Origin: Clostridia bacterium
GTDB lineage: Bacteria > Bacillota > Clostridia > Christensenellales > Borkfalkiaceae
Length of the DNA stretch: 64,000 bases
Direction of reading: 5' to 3'
Assembly: GCA_017462985.1 (NCBI GenBank)
Contig: JAFTQB010000059.1
Coordinates: 1 to 64,000 of the forward strand
The position numbers and the translations under genes are program-made. Below, in pieces: positions 24,532 through 32,792 of the stretch. Within the stretch, counting starts at the first letter, position 1. Every line of letters starts with the position of its first letter. The notes under the pieces were generated by a model. The model did no database searches and was not told the DNA's origin. It saw only the letters and a list, made by a program, of their open reading frames with translations.

Positions 24532-25677
24532 TCATTTCAACGCGTTATAACGCGCCTTTACCTCCAACATCGTATCGCCGCCAAGCCGTTCCGCAACCGC
24601 CTCGGCAAGCACCTGCGCCGCCACCGCTTCCGCAATGATCTCGAACGCCACGATCGCGCAAACGTCGCTGCGTTCGTTTGCCGCAACGCACGGTTGCTTC
24701 GTCAAATAATCCACCGTCGAAAGCCCTTTCATCAGCGTGGGGATCGGCTTCATCGCCACGCGCAAAATAATTTCTTCGCCGTTGCTCATACCCCCCTCGA
24801 TTCCGCCCGCGCGGTTGGTTTCGCGGTAAAATCCGTTTGCGTTATCGTAAAATATCTCGTCGTGGATCGCTTTTCCGCTCGCGCTTCCCGCTTGAAAGCC
24901 CGCGCCCACTTCCACGCCTTTCGCCGCCTGTATGCTCATCAAGCCCGCGCAAAGGCGCGCGTCCAATTTTTCGCCGTAGGTCATCAAGCTCCCGAAGCCG
25001 CTCTTTAAGCCTTTAATTCTGATCTCAACCACGCCGCCCGCCGTATCGCCGTTTGCCCGAAGCTCGGCAATTTTCGCCTTCGCTTGTTCGGAAACGGCTT
25101 CGTCCACGATCCCCGTTTCGGCGTTTTTGCGCCCGCAATCCTCAAACGAATATTCGCCGTTATCCTTCACGCCGCAAATTTCACGCACGCAGCCGCCGAT
25201 TTCCACGCCCAACGCGGAAAGGTATTGCTTGAATACGCCGCCCGCCGCAACGCGGATTGCCGTTTCCCGCGCGGAAGCGCGTTCCAAAATATTGCGCGCG
25301 TCCGTTTGCTCGAACTTTTTCATTCCCGTCAAGTCGGCGTGCCCGGGGCGCACTTTCGTAAGCGACTTTGCGTTCATCGCCACTTCTTCGCAAGCGCCCG
25401 CCGACATACAGTTCGCCCAATTTTCGTAATCTTTATTATAAATACAAAGGGTAATCGGGCTTCCCAGCGTTTCGCAATTTCTCACGCCCGTTAAAATTTC
25501 CACGCGGTCGCGTTCGATCTTTTGCCGACCGCCCCTGCCGTAGCCGCTTTGACGGACGGCGAGCTCCGCTTGTATCCGCTCGATATCAATGGCAAGATGC
25601 GCGGGCAAACCCTCGATGATCGCCACGAGCGCTTTGCCGTGCGATTCCCCTGCCGTCGTTAATTTCAAATGTGCCAT
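24532..25677 (-). CDS. aroC: Chorismate synthase
   Basis: 381 residues. GESHGKALVAIIEGLP (11-26) is signature 1 with the catalytic His, RQSGYGRGGRQKIERD the FMN/EPSP contact, and RPGHADLTGMKKF and GGIEGGMSNGEEIILR the later signatures. It makes chorismate by 1,4-elimination of phosphate from EPSP using reduced FMN. It follows clpC after only 10 bases with no terminator, so the shikimate genes appear to be transcribed together with the Clp quality-control genes. Confidence 0.97.
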   Translation of the reverse strand: MAHLKLTTAGESHGKALVAIIEGLPAHLAIDIERIQAELAVRQSGYGRGGRQKIERDRVEILTGVRNCETLGSPITLCIYNKDYENWANCMSAGACEEVAMNAKSLTKVRPGHADLTGMKKFEQTDARNILERASARETAIRVAAGGVFKQYLSALGVEIGGCVREICGVKDNGEYSFEDCGRKNAETGIVDEAVSEQAKAKIAELRANGDTAGGVVEIRIKGLKSGFGSLMTYGEKLDARLCAGLMSIQAAKGVEVGAGFQAGSASGKAIHDEIFYDNANGFYRETNRAGGIEGGMSNGEEIILRVAMKPIPTLMKGLSTVDYLTKQPCVAANERSDVCAIVAFEIIAEAVAAQVLAEAVAERLGGDTMLEVKARYNALK

Positions 25678-25687
25678 AATTTCTCCT

Positions 25688-28246
25688 TTATACGCCCGTT
25701 TTCACCACGTACTGCCCTGCAACGAAATCCACGAGCACTTTTTCCCCGCCCGCAATCCTGCCGAGCAAAATTTCTTCCGAAAGCCGATCCTCGACGCGCT
25801 TTTGGATCACGCGTTTTAACGGTCTTGCTCCGTATTGACTGTCGTAACCCTCTTTGACAAGCGCGCGCTTCGCTTCTTCCGTTACGCTGAGCAAAATCCC
25901 GCGCTGTTCGTATAAGCGCTTGGCAAGCGAAGCGATCATTTTTCCGCCGATGACCGCCGCTTCCCGTTCGGATAAACGGTGGAACACGATAACGTCGTCC
26001 ATACGGTTCAAAAATTCCGGTCGGAATTTTTCTTTGAGGGCTTTGGTGATGTTTTCTTTCATTTCCTCGTACTGCTTTTCGTTCGTCGCCGTATCTTCCA
26101 CGTCGCTTCCAAAGCCGTACACGCCCGTGCGTTCACTACCGGAAATAGAAGCCCCGACGTTGGAAGTGAGAATAACGACCGCATTTTTAAAGCTGACCGT
26201 CCTGCCCTTGCTATCCGTCAATCTGCCGTCGTCGAGAAGCTGCAGTAAAAGGTTGAAAACGTCGGGATACGCCTTTTCGATCTCATCGAAAAGCACCACG
26301 CAATAGGGCTTCGTGCGAACGCGCTCGGTGAGCTGCCCCGATTGCATATCGTCGAAGCCGACGTAGCCGGGGGGCGCGCCGATGAGCTTCGATACCGACT
26401 GTTTTTCCATGTATTCGCTCATATCCAAACGAATCATTTGTTCTTCGTTGCCAAAAAGAGTCTCGGCAAGCGCCTTGCAAAGATCGGTCTTGCCCACGCC
26501 CGTAGGACCGACGAAAATAAACGAACCGATCGGACGAGAGGGATCTTTCAAGCCCGCACGCGCGCGGCGAATGGCTTTCGCCACCGCGCTCACCGCTTCG
26601 GTTTGACCGATAATACGCTCGTGCAACGTTTCTTCTAGCCGCATCAGTTTTTCCCCTTCCTCTTGGGAAATTTGCATCAGCGGAACGTTGGTACGCGCGG
26701 ACACGATGCCCGCCACCTGCTCTTTGCCGATCCCCATTCTGCCGTCGGGAAACCTCGTTAAGCTCTGCGCCCGTTCGATCGCCTTGCGGCGCTCTTCCAA
26801 CGTTTTGATCTCTTTCAAAGCCGCCGTCGCCGCAGGAAAATCCTGCGCGGCTTCCGCTCTTGCGCGGGTTTCTTTCAAAGATAAAAGCTCAATATCGATC
26901 TCTTTCAGCTCGGAATTTTCGCCGCCGCTGATTCTTGCCCGAGCCGCCGCCTCGTCGATGAGGTCGATCGCCTTATCGGGCAGAAAACGGTCGTTGACGT
27001 AGCGCACGGAAAGCTTCACCGCCGCTTCGATCGCCTCGTCGGAAATGGCGATGCCGTGGTGGCGTTCGTAGCGTTCGCGAAGCCCTTTCAAGATCGCGAT
27101 CGCCTCTTTTTCCGACGGTTCTTCCACCATCACGGGCGTAAATCTTCTTTCCAACGCCGAATCTTTTTCGATATATTTTCTGTATTCCTCGATCGTCGTC
27201 GCGCCGATCAGTTGAAGATCGCCGCGCGCAAGCAACGGTTTTAAAATATTCGCCGCGTCCATGCTGTTATCCGCGGACGCGCCCGCGCCGACAATGGTGT
27301 GGATCTCGTCGATGAACATCACGATATCTCCGTCTTGCATCACCGCGTCGATCAAATCTTTTAAGCGTTCCTCAAATTCCCCGCGGTATTTCGCCCCCGC
27401 GAGCATACCCGGAATATCCACCGAAAACACCGTCTTATTCAAAAGCTGTTCGGGAACGTTTCCCTCCACGATCAGCCGCGCAAGCCCCTCGACGATCGCG
27501 CTTTTGCCTACGCCCGGTTCCCCGATCAGCACGGGATTGTTTTTCGTGCGGCGTGATAATACCTGCGTAACTTTTTCGATCTCTTTCTTTCTTCCGATCA
27601 CGGGATCGAGCTTTCCAAGGCGCGCGCGCTCCGTCATATCCGTGCCGAACTGCAATAATTTTTCGTACGCGGGCGTTTTTTTCTTCCCCTCGCCGCTCAT
27701 CAGGCTATCCTTCGTCGCCGCGCCCGCCGATCTCGGCGGTTGATAGGAAGTATAATCCGCGCTTTCGGGAATCTCAGGCGCGTCGCTATCCGCGTCATCG
27801 CCGTATTCCGCTTGCGCTTGCAACCGCTTGATCGCGCGCTGCGCGTTGACTTTCATCACCTCTACGTCCGCGCCTAATTTTTGCAAAATGCGAACGGCAA
27901 AACAGTTTCCGCTATCAAGCACCGCCAAAAGCATATGCGCCGTACCCGCTTTCAAACCCGTTTGCGTGGCGAGCGTGATCGCACGGCGAAACATTACTTT
28001 CGTGCGCTCCGTCATTCCCTCGATGGTAACGCTCGGATCAATAGAACGGAAAAACACGCGCTCGTATTCGTCTTTCGTTACTCCCTCGCCCATCAAAATT
28101 CCGCAAGCAACGCTTTCGGGGCAACACAAAAAACCGTAGACGATATGTTCGCTGCCCACGTACACCGCGCCTTTTTCCGCCGTAATGCGGTTGGCAATTT
28201 CCAGCGCCGCGTTTAAATTTTCGGATAAATTGGGATATTTCGCCAT
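25688..28246 (-). CDS. clpC: ATP-dependent Clp protease ATP-binding subunit ClpC
   Basis: 852 residues. An N-terminal double Clp repeat domain (1-145), first AAA+ module (Walker A GEPGVGKSAIVEGLA near 240; Walker B DEIHT), a coiled-coil middle domain containing a UVR-like segment (about 445-490), second AAA+ module (Walker A GPTGVGKTDLCKALAE near 575; DEIEKAYP) and the C-terminal D2-small domain. ClpC unfolds substrates, including arginine-phosphorylated ones, for ClpP. It directly follows mcsA-mcsB as in Bacilli and Clostridia. clpP is not in the window. RBS AAAGGAG. Confidence 0.97.
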   Translation of the reverse strand: MAKYPNLSENLNAALEIANRITAEKGAVYVGSEHIVYGFLCCPESVACGILMGEGVTKDEYERVFFRSIDPSVTIEGMTERTKVMFRRAITLATQTGLKAGTAHMLLAVLDSGNCFAVRILQKLGADVEVMKVNAQRAIKRLQAQAEYGDDADSDAPEIPESADYTSYQPPRSAGAATKDSLMSGEGKKKTPAYEKLLQFGTDMTERARLGKLDPVIGRKKEIEKVTQVLSRRTKNNPVLIGEPGVGKSAIVEGLARLIVEGNVPEQLLNKTVFSVDIPGMLAGAKYRGEFEERLKDLIDAVMQDGDIVMFIDEIHTIVGAGASADNSMDAANILKPLLARGDLQLIGATTIEEYRKYIEKDSALERRFTPVMVEEPSEKEAIAILKGLRERYERHHGIAISDEAIEAAVKLSVRYVNDRFLPDKAIDLIDEAAARARISGGENSELKEIDIELLSLKETRARAEAAQDFPAATAALKEIKTLEERRKAIERAQSLTRFPDGRMGIGKEQVAGIVSARTNVPLMQISQEEGEKLMRLEETLHERIIGQTEAVSAVAKAIRRARAGLKDPSRPIGSFIFVGPTGVGKTDLCKALAETLFGNEEQMIRLDMSEYMEKQSVSKLIGAPPGYVGFDDMQSGQLTERVRTKPYCVVLFDEIEKAYPDVFNLLLQLLDDGRLTDSKGRTVSFKNAVVILTSNVGASISGSERTGVYGFGSDVEDTATNEKQYEEMKENITKALKEKFRPEFLNRMDDVIVFHRLSEREAAVIGGKMIASLAKRLYEQRGILLSVTEEAKRALVKEGYDSQYGARPLKRVIQKRVEDRLSEEILLGRIAGGEKVLVDFVAGQYVVKTGV

Positions 28247-28260
28247 TTTTCGCTCCTTTT

Positions 28261-29289
28261 TTAATCCGTCCTCACTACCAATTCGGGCAATACCCGCCCA
28301 AGCACTTGCGCGCGCACGCTATCCGCTTCCCGTTCGTTCGCCTTTTGCAAACCGTGTTCCTCGGCAAAAGACGCGGGGCGAAGATCGTCGATAAACGCGT
28401 TGAACGCGTCGATACTCGTCGCTGTGAAAAAGCCGAGCGCCACGCCGAACTTCACCTTTGCAAGCCCTTCCATCATTTCTTTGAACGGCAAAATGCCGCA
28501 ATTCGTCAGCGTGCCGTAGGTACGCAAACACTCGTCGCGCAGCCGCCATTTATCCTTTTTGAGCATTTTTTCGCGCTCGCGAATTTCAAAATCGCAAATC
28601 TTCATCGTTACGCGCACCATATGATCGAGAATTTCCTTTTCCGAAAGCCCCAGCGTGCGCTCGTTGCTCACCTGATAGACGAACCCTTCCGAAGCCGTTC
28701 CTTCGCCGAACATTCCGCGCACCGTCAAGCCGCCCGCTTTGAGCATCGGCACGATCTCTTTGAGCGCGTTGCTCTTTTCCAACGCGGGCAAAAACATCAT
28801 CACCGAAGCGCGCATCCCCGTGCCCACGTTGCTGGGGCAAGCCGTCAAAAACCCGAGCTTTTGATCGTACGCGAAATTCAACCTCGCGCCCAAGCCCTCG
28901 TCCAAGCCGCATACGCGCTCGTACGCTTTATACAGGTTGAAGCCGTTCAAAATATACTGTTCGCGCAAATGATCTTCTTCGTTGACCATCACCGACACGT
29001 GCCGATCGGGGGAAACGAACGCCGCCGCGCCCGCGCGCCGCGCCACCAAAGCGGGGCTGATCAAATGCTGTTCTTGCAAAAGTACGGCAAGGCGGGGATC
29101 GATCGCGCCCATATTGTATTCTTCAAAATCGTCGTCCAAGGTATTCAACGCTTGTTTGACGAGCAAAATAATCTCTTCCGCGTCGCGGCGGGATAACTTG
29201 GACGGGAACGGATACGAGCTTAAATTTCTAGCGAGCCGTAAACGAGTGGAAATGACGGTCGTTTCAATGAATTCGGGTGAATTTGCCAT
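28261..29289 (-). CDS. mcsB: Protein-arginine kinase
   Basis: 342 residues of the ATP:guanido phosphotransferase fold. STRLRLARNLSSYPFPSKL (14-32) begins the domain, NEEDHLREQ holds the catalytic Glu, and TACPSNVGTGMRASVM carries the conserved Cys and nucleotide-binding Arg. It phosphorylates arginine residues of misfolded proteins and repressors, marking them for ClpCP. It overlaps mcsA by 26 bases. In Bacillus its main regulatory substrate is CtsR, which is not encoded here. Confidence 0.95.
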   Translation of the reverse strand: MANSPEFIETTVISTRLRLARNLSSYPFPSKLSRRDAEEIILLVKQALNTLDDDFEEYNMGAIDPRLAVLLQEQHLISPALVARRAGAAAFVSPDRHVSVMVNEEDHLREQYILNGFNLYKAYERVCGLDEGLGARLNFAYDQKLGFLTACPSNVGTGMRASVMMFLPALEKSNALKEIVPMLKAGGLTVRGMFGEGTASEGFVYQVSNERTLGLSEKEILDHMVRVTMKICDFEIREREKMLKKDKWRLRDECLRTYGTLTNCGILPFKEMMEGLAKVKFGVALGFFTATSIDAFNAFIDDLRPASFAEEHGLQKANEREADSVRAQVLGRVLPELVVRTD

Positions 29290-29743
29290 CGTTCCCCCCT
29301 TCCGACAGCCGTCGGTTTAATTTATTATACTCGTCGAGGCATTTTTTTGCCCGCTCGTTCTCCCCCGTTTCCCGATATACTTTGATCAGCGTTGCAAGCT
29401 CTTCCAAACGAAGCCGAATATGCTCGGAATTGGAAGTAGCCGCCGATTTGCCGCGATGTGCCTCGACGCCCTGCATCCGAATCAGCATCGGGATCGCCGT
29501 TTTGCCAATCGTTTTATAGCATTTCGCGCAACCGACGAGGGAAGTCTTTTTCAGCGTTTCCTCGCTTGTGCCGCAATAAGGACAAACCTCGTACGACTTG
29601 CCGTTTTCCGTGCCGTCCGATTCCACGCTCACGAAGCTTTCGTGAAAGCAAGAAAGACAATAATATTCCTCGCGTTTTTTGCCCCCGAACACGCGTTCGT
29701 AGGTTTTCGTCGCTTGATTTTTTCTACATTTCATGCAAAGCAT
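29264..29743 (-). CDS. mcsA: Protein-arginine kinase activator
   Basis: 159 residues. Four CxxC pairs (MLCMKC, YYCLSC, VCPYC, GCAKC) form the metal-binding region at about 1-85 and a UVR motif (about 118-152, RLEELATLIKVYRETGENE) lies at the C-terminus. McsA activates McsB and connects it to ClpC. It starts 16 bases after the XRE-family regulator gene, where ctsR would normally be found. Shine-Dalgarno AAGGGG is 10 bases upstream. Confidence 0.92.
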   Translation of the reverse strand: MLCMKCRKNQATKTYERVFGGKKREEYYCLSCFHESFVSVESDGTENGKSYEVCPYCGTSEETLKKTSLVGCAKCYKTIGKTAIPMLIRMQGVEAHRGKSAATSNSEHIRLRLEELATLIKVYRETGENERAKKCLDEYNKLNRRLSEGGNDGKFTRIH

Positions 29744-29759
29744 TCGCGCGGTTCACCCC

Positions 29760-30395
29760 TTAGGACTGATTTTTCTTGGTTTTGCTTTTAAACAGCGAAT
29801 AGCGGAAAAACGACCACAGTATTTCCAATACCTGCAACGGTACGCCGATCAAAAAGACGAACCACGCCGTACTCGGCTGCATCCACGAAGTAACGATCGT
29901 GAGCAGGAAAAAGATGGCGGCAAGCGCCGTCCAGATCAAAGCGGAAACGGAAATGAAATTGAGCGTTTTATATTTCCAAACGCCCGAAAAGACGATCACG
30001 ACGATCGCGTTGATCGGCAACGCAAACACGAAGGAAAGCCACCAATCTCCCGCTTGCGGCAACATACTCAACAGCGCAAATAAAAAAGTAGCCACCAGCC
30101 AAACGATCCCGCTCGAAAGCAAAATAATGAGCGTATGTAAGCCCTTGCGACTGACGGGTTGCGTTTTTTTCGGGGAATCGGAAACGAGGTCGTTCACCGT
30201 AACGCCGAAGATTTCCGCCAAGCGAATGAGGATATAAATATCCGGCACGCCGTTGCCCGATTCCCATTTGGAAACGGACTTATCCGAATAATTGATCTTT
30301 TCGGCAAGCTCCGCTTGCGTCAATCCCGCCTTTTTGCGGTAGGCGATCAGATTTTGTGCAATCGTTTTGTTAATTAAAAGAGTATTTTCTTCCAT
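29760..30395 (-). CDS. XRE-family HTH regulator with four membrane segments
   Basis: 211 residues from the ATG at 30395. Residues about 13-68 are a Cro/C1-type helix-turn-helix (GLTQAELAEKINYSDKSVSK), followed by four hydrophobic segments (about 85-112, 120-143, 150-173, 180-203) and a Lys-rich end. The layout suggests a membrane-anchored DNA-binding protein that senses a membrane or envelope signal. It leads the mcsA-mcsB-clpC-aro run in place of ctsR. I reject the longer start at 30506 because the promoter lies between the two, and the -10 box ends 6 bases before the ATG without any Shine-Dalgarno. Confidence 0.82.
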   Translation of the reverse strand: MEENTLLINKTIAQNLIAYRKKAGLTQAELAEKINYSDKSVSKWESGNGVPDIYILIRLAEIFGVTVNDLVSDSPKKTQPVSRKGLHTLIILLSSGIVWLVATFLFALLSMLPQAGDWWLSFVFALPINAIVVIVFSGVWKYKTLNFISVSALIWTALAAIFFLLTIVTSWMQPSTAWFVFLIGVPLQVLEILWSFFRYSLFKSKTKKNQS

Positions 30396-30401
30396 ACTAC
30401 T

Positions 30402-30430
30402 ATCATACCATTTTTTGTCGCTCCCGTCAA
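30402..30430 (-). promoter_or_regulatory. sigma-A promoter of the HTH-mcsA-mcsB-clpC-aro run; leaderless
   Basis: Minus strand TTGACG (30425-30430), 17 bases, TATGAT (30402-30407). A start 7 bases downstream is 30395, the A of the ATG itself. I find no CtsR operator (direct GGTCAAA repeats) around it. Confidence 0.7.
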
Positions 30431-30482
30431 GTAGGTTTACTATATTTCTCGCGCGCGTACGCGTACTTTTGCCGATTTTTTT

Positions 30483-30521
30483 GCAAAAATAAGACGAAAA
30501 CGGCATTCACTCGCCGTTTTC
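30483..30521 (-). terminator. Terminator overlapping the stop codon of the TIGR03915-like gene
   Basis: Minus strand GAAAACGGC-gagtgaat-GCCGTTTTC (30496-30521) followed by GTCTTATTTTT. The loop contains the TGA stop codon of the gene ending at 30507. Confidence 0.7.
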
Positions 30522-31271
30522 GCCGTCAATTTTTTCCCCGCTCGCGTTTTCGTTTAAAAATTTCCAATACCGAACGGGCATATAATTCTTTTGCTGGCGG
30601 GTATTTTTCCTTGAACCGATATTCACCGTATCGTAATATTTTTTCCAAAGCGAGGAAAACGCCGATTCGCGATCGGAAACGATCAGTTCCGCATTTTGCG
30701 CCCGAACCAAAACGCAAGATTTCCCGTCGTACATCGCTGCAAGCCCTCGCTTTACGTCGTGAATCACGAAAGCCAAGCCTTTCAGCCGCACCGTGAAATG
30801 CGGCAATAAAAGATCAATCACGAGATGATCGGGGGAACAGGCGGCATACAGAACGCCGTTCAGCGTTTCCTGAAAACGCAAAAATCCCTTTAAGCGATGC
30901 GATTCCGATAATACCTGCCCTCTTAAATCCATCGCGCGGCGCACCCACGGGGACGACAGCTTCCCTTTTACCGAACGTCCCGTTTTCACAGTTTCCCGAA
31001 TATATTCCAGAGCCGTTTGCGGTGCGTCCTCGGCAGAATTTCGCAAGATCGTCGCAATATCGAACGGCGCGTCCGCGTCGATCGTTTTTAATTTTTTCAG
31101 TACGCGCGCCGTCTTTTCTTCATTTTCTTCCACCCGTATACAGATATCCCCTAGCTCCGCTTGCAAATTCGCGGATGAGGAAAGATAGGCGTTTTGATCG
31201 TTATACGCGTCGAATACGGCTGCAAAAAAGCTTTGCCTCTCCCCGTCCAAACAATAAATATTCCTGTTCAT
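30507..31271 (-). CDS. TIGR03915-family DNA-metabolism protein
   Basis: 254 residues. The N-terminus (IYCLDGERQSFFAAVFDAY) and the block FLRFQETLNGVLYAACSPDH with LPHFTVRL match the TIGR03915 family of probable DNA metabolism proteins, which are encoded next to, or fused with, uracil-DNA-glycosylase-like proteins and the partner radical SAM protein TIGR03916. The partner gene is 18 bases upstream here. Its biochemical role is not established. The start has a GGGGGCAGG purine run about 6 bases upstream. Confidence 0.85.
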   Translation of the reverse strand: MNRNIYCLDGERQSFFAAVFDAYNDQNAYLSSSANLQAELGDICIRVEENEEKTARVLKKLKTIDADAPFDIATILRNSAEDAPQTALEYIRETVKTGRSVKGKLSSPWVRRAMDLRGQVLSESHRLKGFLRFQETLNGVLYAACSPDHLVIDLLLPHFTVRLKGLAFVIHDVKRGLAAMYDGKSCVLVRAQNAELIVSDRESAFSSLWKKYYDTVNIGSRKNTRQQKNYMPVRYWKFLNENASGEKIDGENGE

Positions 31272-31289
31272 CGCAACCCTGCCCCCTTG

Positions 31290-32669
31290 TTATAGCTGTC
31301 CATCCAAAGCCGAACGCGCAATTTCGGGCGTGGAAGAAAGCAAAAATTTTTGCACCTTTTGCGATTTTACCTGCAATTCAAGCTTCGGCGTTTGCGACGG
31401 CGGGAGCAATAACCCCGCTTTATCCCCTTCAAATAAAGAAACTTGCCGCGCGTTTTCCGAAAATTCCGCAGAAGAAAGCGCGGCTTTCACCCGTTCTTCC
31501 CCCTCTAACCCAAAAAATTTTCCGCCGCAAGTGATAAAATGCCGCGCGCGCTTTAATACGATACGCATTTTTTGCAAGTCCTCGAAAGTAAGCGTGGAAA
31601 ATTTCCGCGCCGCCACGATTTTGTAGGCGCCCTTTGCGCCGATCCCCGGCACGCGCAAAAGCTCTTCCACCGAAGCCCGATTGACTTCCAACGGAAAAAG
31701 GTGCATATTTCTAAGCGCCCAAGCGCTTTTAGGATCGTATTCCATCGCGAGGTTTTCCCCCTCGGGAATAATTTCCCCGCTATCGAAACCGTAAAAACGC
31801 ATCAGCCAATCCGCTTGATACAACCTGTGTTCGCGCAAAAGCCCCGCGCTTGTTTGCGGCAAAAGCGGGTCTTTCACCACGGGGATATAAGAAGAAAAAT
31901 ATACGCGCTTTAACGAAAACCGACGGTACAGGGCTTCGCTGAGCCGCAAAATTTTACCGTCGCTTTCGGGCGAAGCGCCCACGATCATTTGCGTGGTCTG
32001 CCCCGCAGGCAAAAATTTGCCCGTGCCCTTTCGCTCGGTTTTTCCCGTACGCAATTTCACCAAAGCCGCCGCTTCCCGCCGCCCTTCCTCTAACTGCCGC
32101 ATGGGCAATAGAACGCTCTCTTTCGTCTTTTGCGGCGCCAATAATTTCAAGCTCTGCTCGCTCGGAAGCTCCACGTTATAGCTCATTCGATCGGCGTAAG
32201 ACGCCGCCGCTTGCGTCAAAAGCGGGTCGGCGTGCGGGATCCCCTTTAAATGTATGTAACCGTTAAAACGGTAAACCTCCCGCAATAATTTCACCGTGCG
32301 AAGCAACAGCTCCATCGTATAATCGGGAGAAACGCGCACCGCCGACGATAAAAACAGCCCCTCGATATAATTTCGGCGGTAAAATTCCATCACCAACTCG
32401 CAAAGCTCTTCGGGCATGATACTCGCCCGCGGCACGTCCGCGCCGCGGCGGTTGGGGCAATACTTGCAATCGAACACGCAATCGTTGCTGAGTAGCATTT
32501 TCAGCAAAGAAATACACCGCCCGTCCTGCGTGAACGAATGGCAAATTCCCCCGAACGCGGCGTTACCTACGCCCCCTTCCTTATTTTTTCGCCTCGATCC
32601 CGACGAGGAACAGGAAACGTCGTATTTCGCCCCGTCCACCAAAATTTTCAGCCGCGCTTCGTCGATCAT
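31290..32669 (-). CDS. Radical SAM protein, putative DNA modification/repair (TIGR03916-like)
   Basis: 459 residues from the ATG at 32669, which has GGAGGGCG 5 bases upstream; the longer frame to 32714 includes the -10 box. CVFDCKYCPNRRG (about 73-85) is the radical SAM CxxxCxxC motif that binds the [4Fe-4S] cluster, and the C-terminal half has a helix-hairpin-helix-like LRVPGIGAKGAYKIVAARK. The N-terminal SSSGSRR block and GICHSF are typical of the putative DNA modification/repair family that pairs with TIGR03915. The combination of radical SAM and HhH suggests action on DNA bases, but the reaction is unknown. Confidence 0.87.
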   Translation of the reverse strand: MIDEARLKILVDGAKYDVSCSSSGSRRKNKEGGVGNAAFGGICHSFTQDGRCISLLKMLLSNDCVFDCKYCPNRRGADVPRASIMPEELCELVMEFYRRNYIEGLFLSSAVRVSPDYTMELLLRTVKLLREVYRFNGYIHLKGIPHADPLLTQAAASYADRMSYNVELPSEQSLKLLAPQKTKESVLLPMRQLEEGRREAAALVKLRTGKTERKGTGKFLPAGQTTQMIVGASPESDGKILRLSEALYRRFSLKRVYFSSYIPVVKDPLLPQTSAGLLREHRLYQADWLMRFYGFDSGEIIPEGENLAMEYDPKSAWALRNMHLFPLEVNRASVEELLRVPGIGAKGAYKIVAARKFSTLTFEDLQKMRIVLKRARHFITCGGKFFGLEGEERVKAALSSAEFSENARQVSLFEGDKAGLLLPPSQTPKLELQVKSQKVQKFLLSSTPEIARSALDGQL

Positions 32670-32692
32670 ATTTTCGCCCTCCGATATTTTAT

Positions 32693-32721
32693 AGTGTATC
32701 ATAGGCGCGCGCAAAAGTCAA
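32693..32721 (-). promoter_or_regulatory. Promoter of the radical SAM/TIGR03915 pair
   Basis: Minus strand TTGACT (32716-32721), 17 bases, TACACT (32693-32698); transcript would start close to 32686, just upstream of GGAGGGCG. Confidence 0.55.
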
Positions 32722-32740
32722 ACATTTGTTCGTATTTTTT

Positions 32741-32786
32741 AAGAAAAAAATTGCAAGCGCCAAAAAAAAATTTCAACGCCTGCAAT
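32741..32786 (-). terminator. Terminator after the first tandem LRR gene
   Basis: Minus strand ATTGCAGGCG (32777-32786) pairs with CGCTTGCAAT (32750-32759) across a T-rich loop, followed by a run of T; 7 bases past the stop at 32793. Confidence 0.7.
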
Positions 32787-32792
32787 CGGGAA

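Noticed and set aside
28261..29289. McsB as an arginine/creatine kinase for metabolism
   Set aside because: The overlap with mcsA and adjacency to clpC, plus the lack of the eukaryotic phosphagen-kinase N-terminal domain, identify the bacterial protein-arginine kinase.
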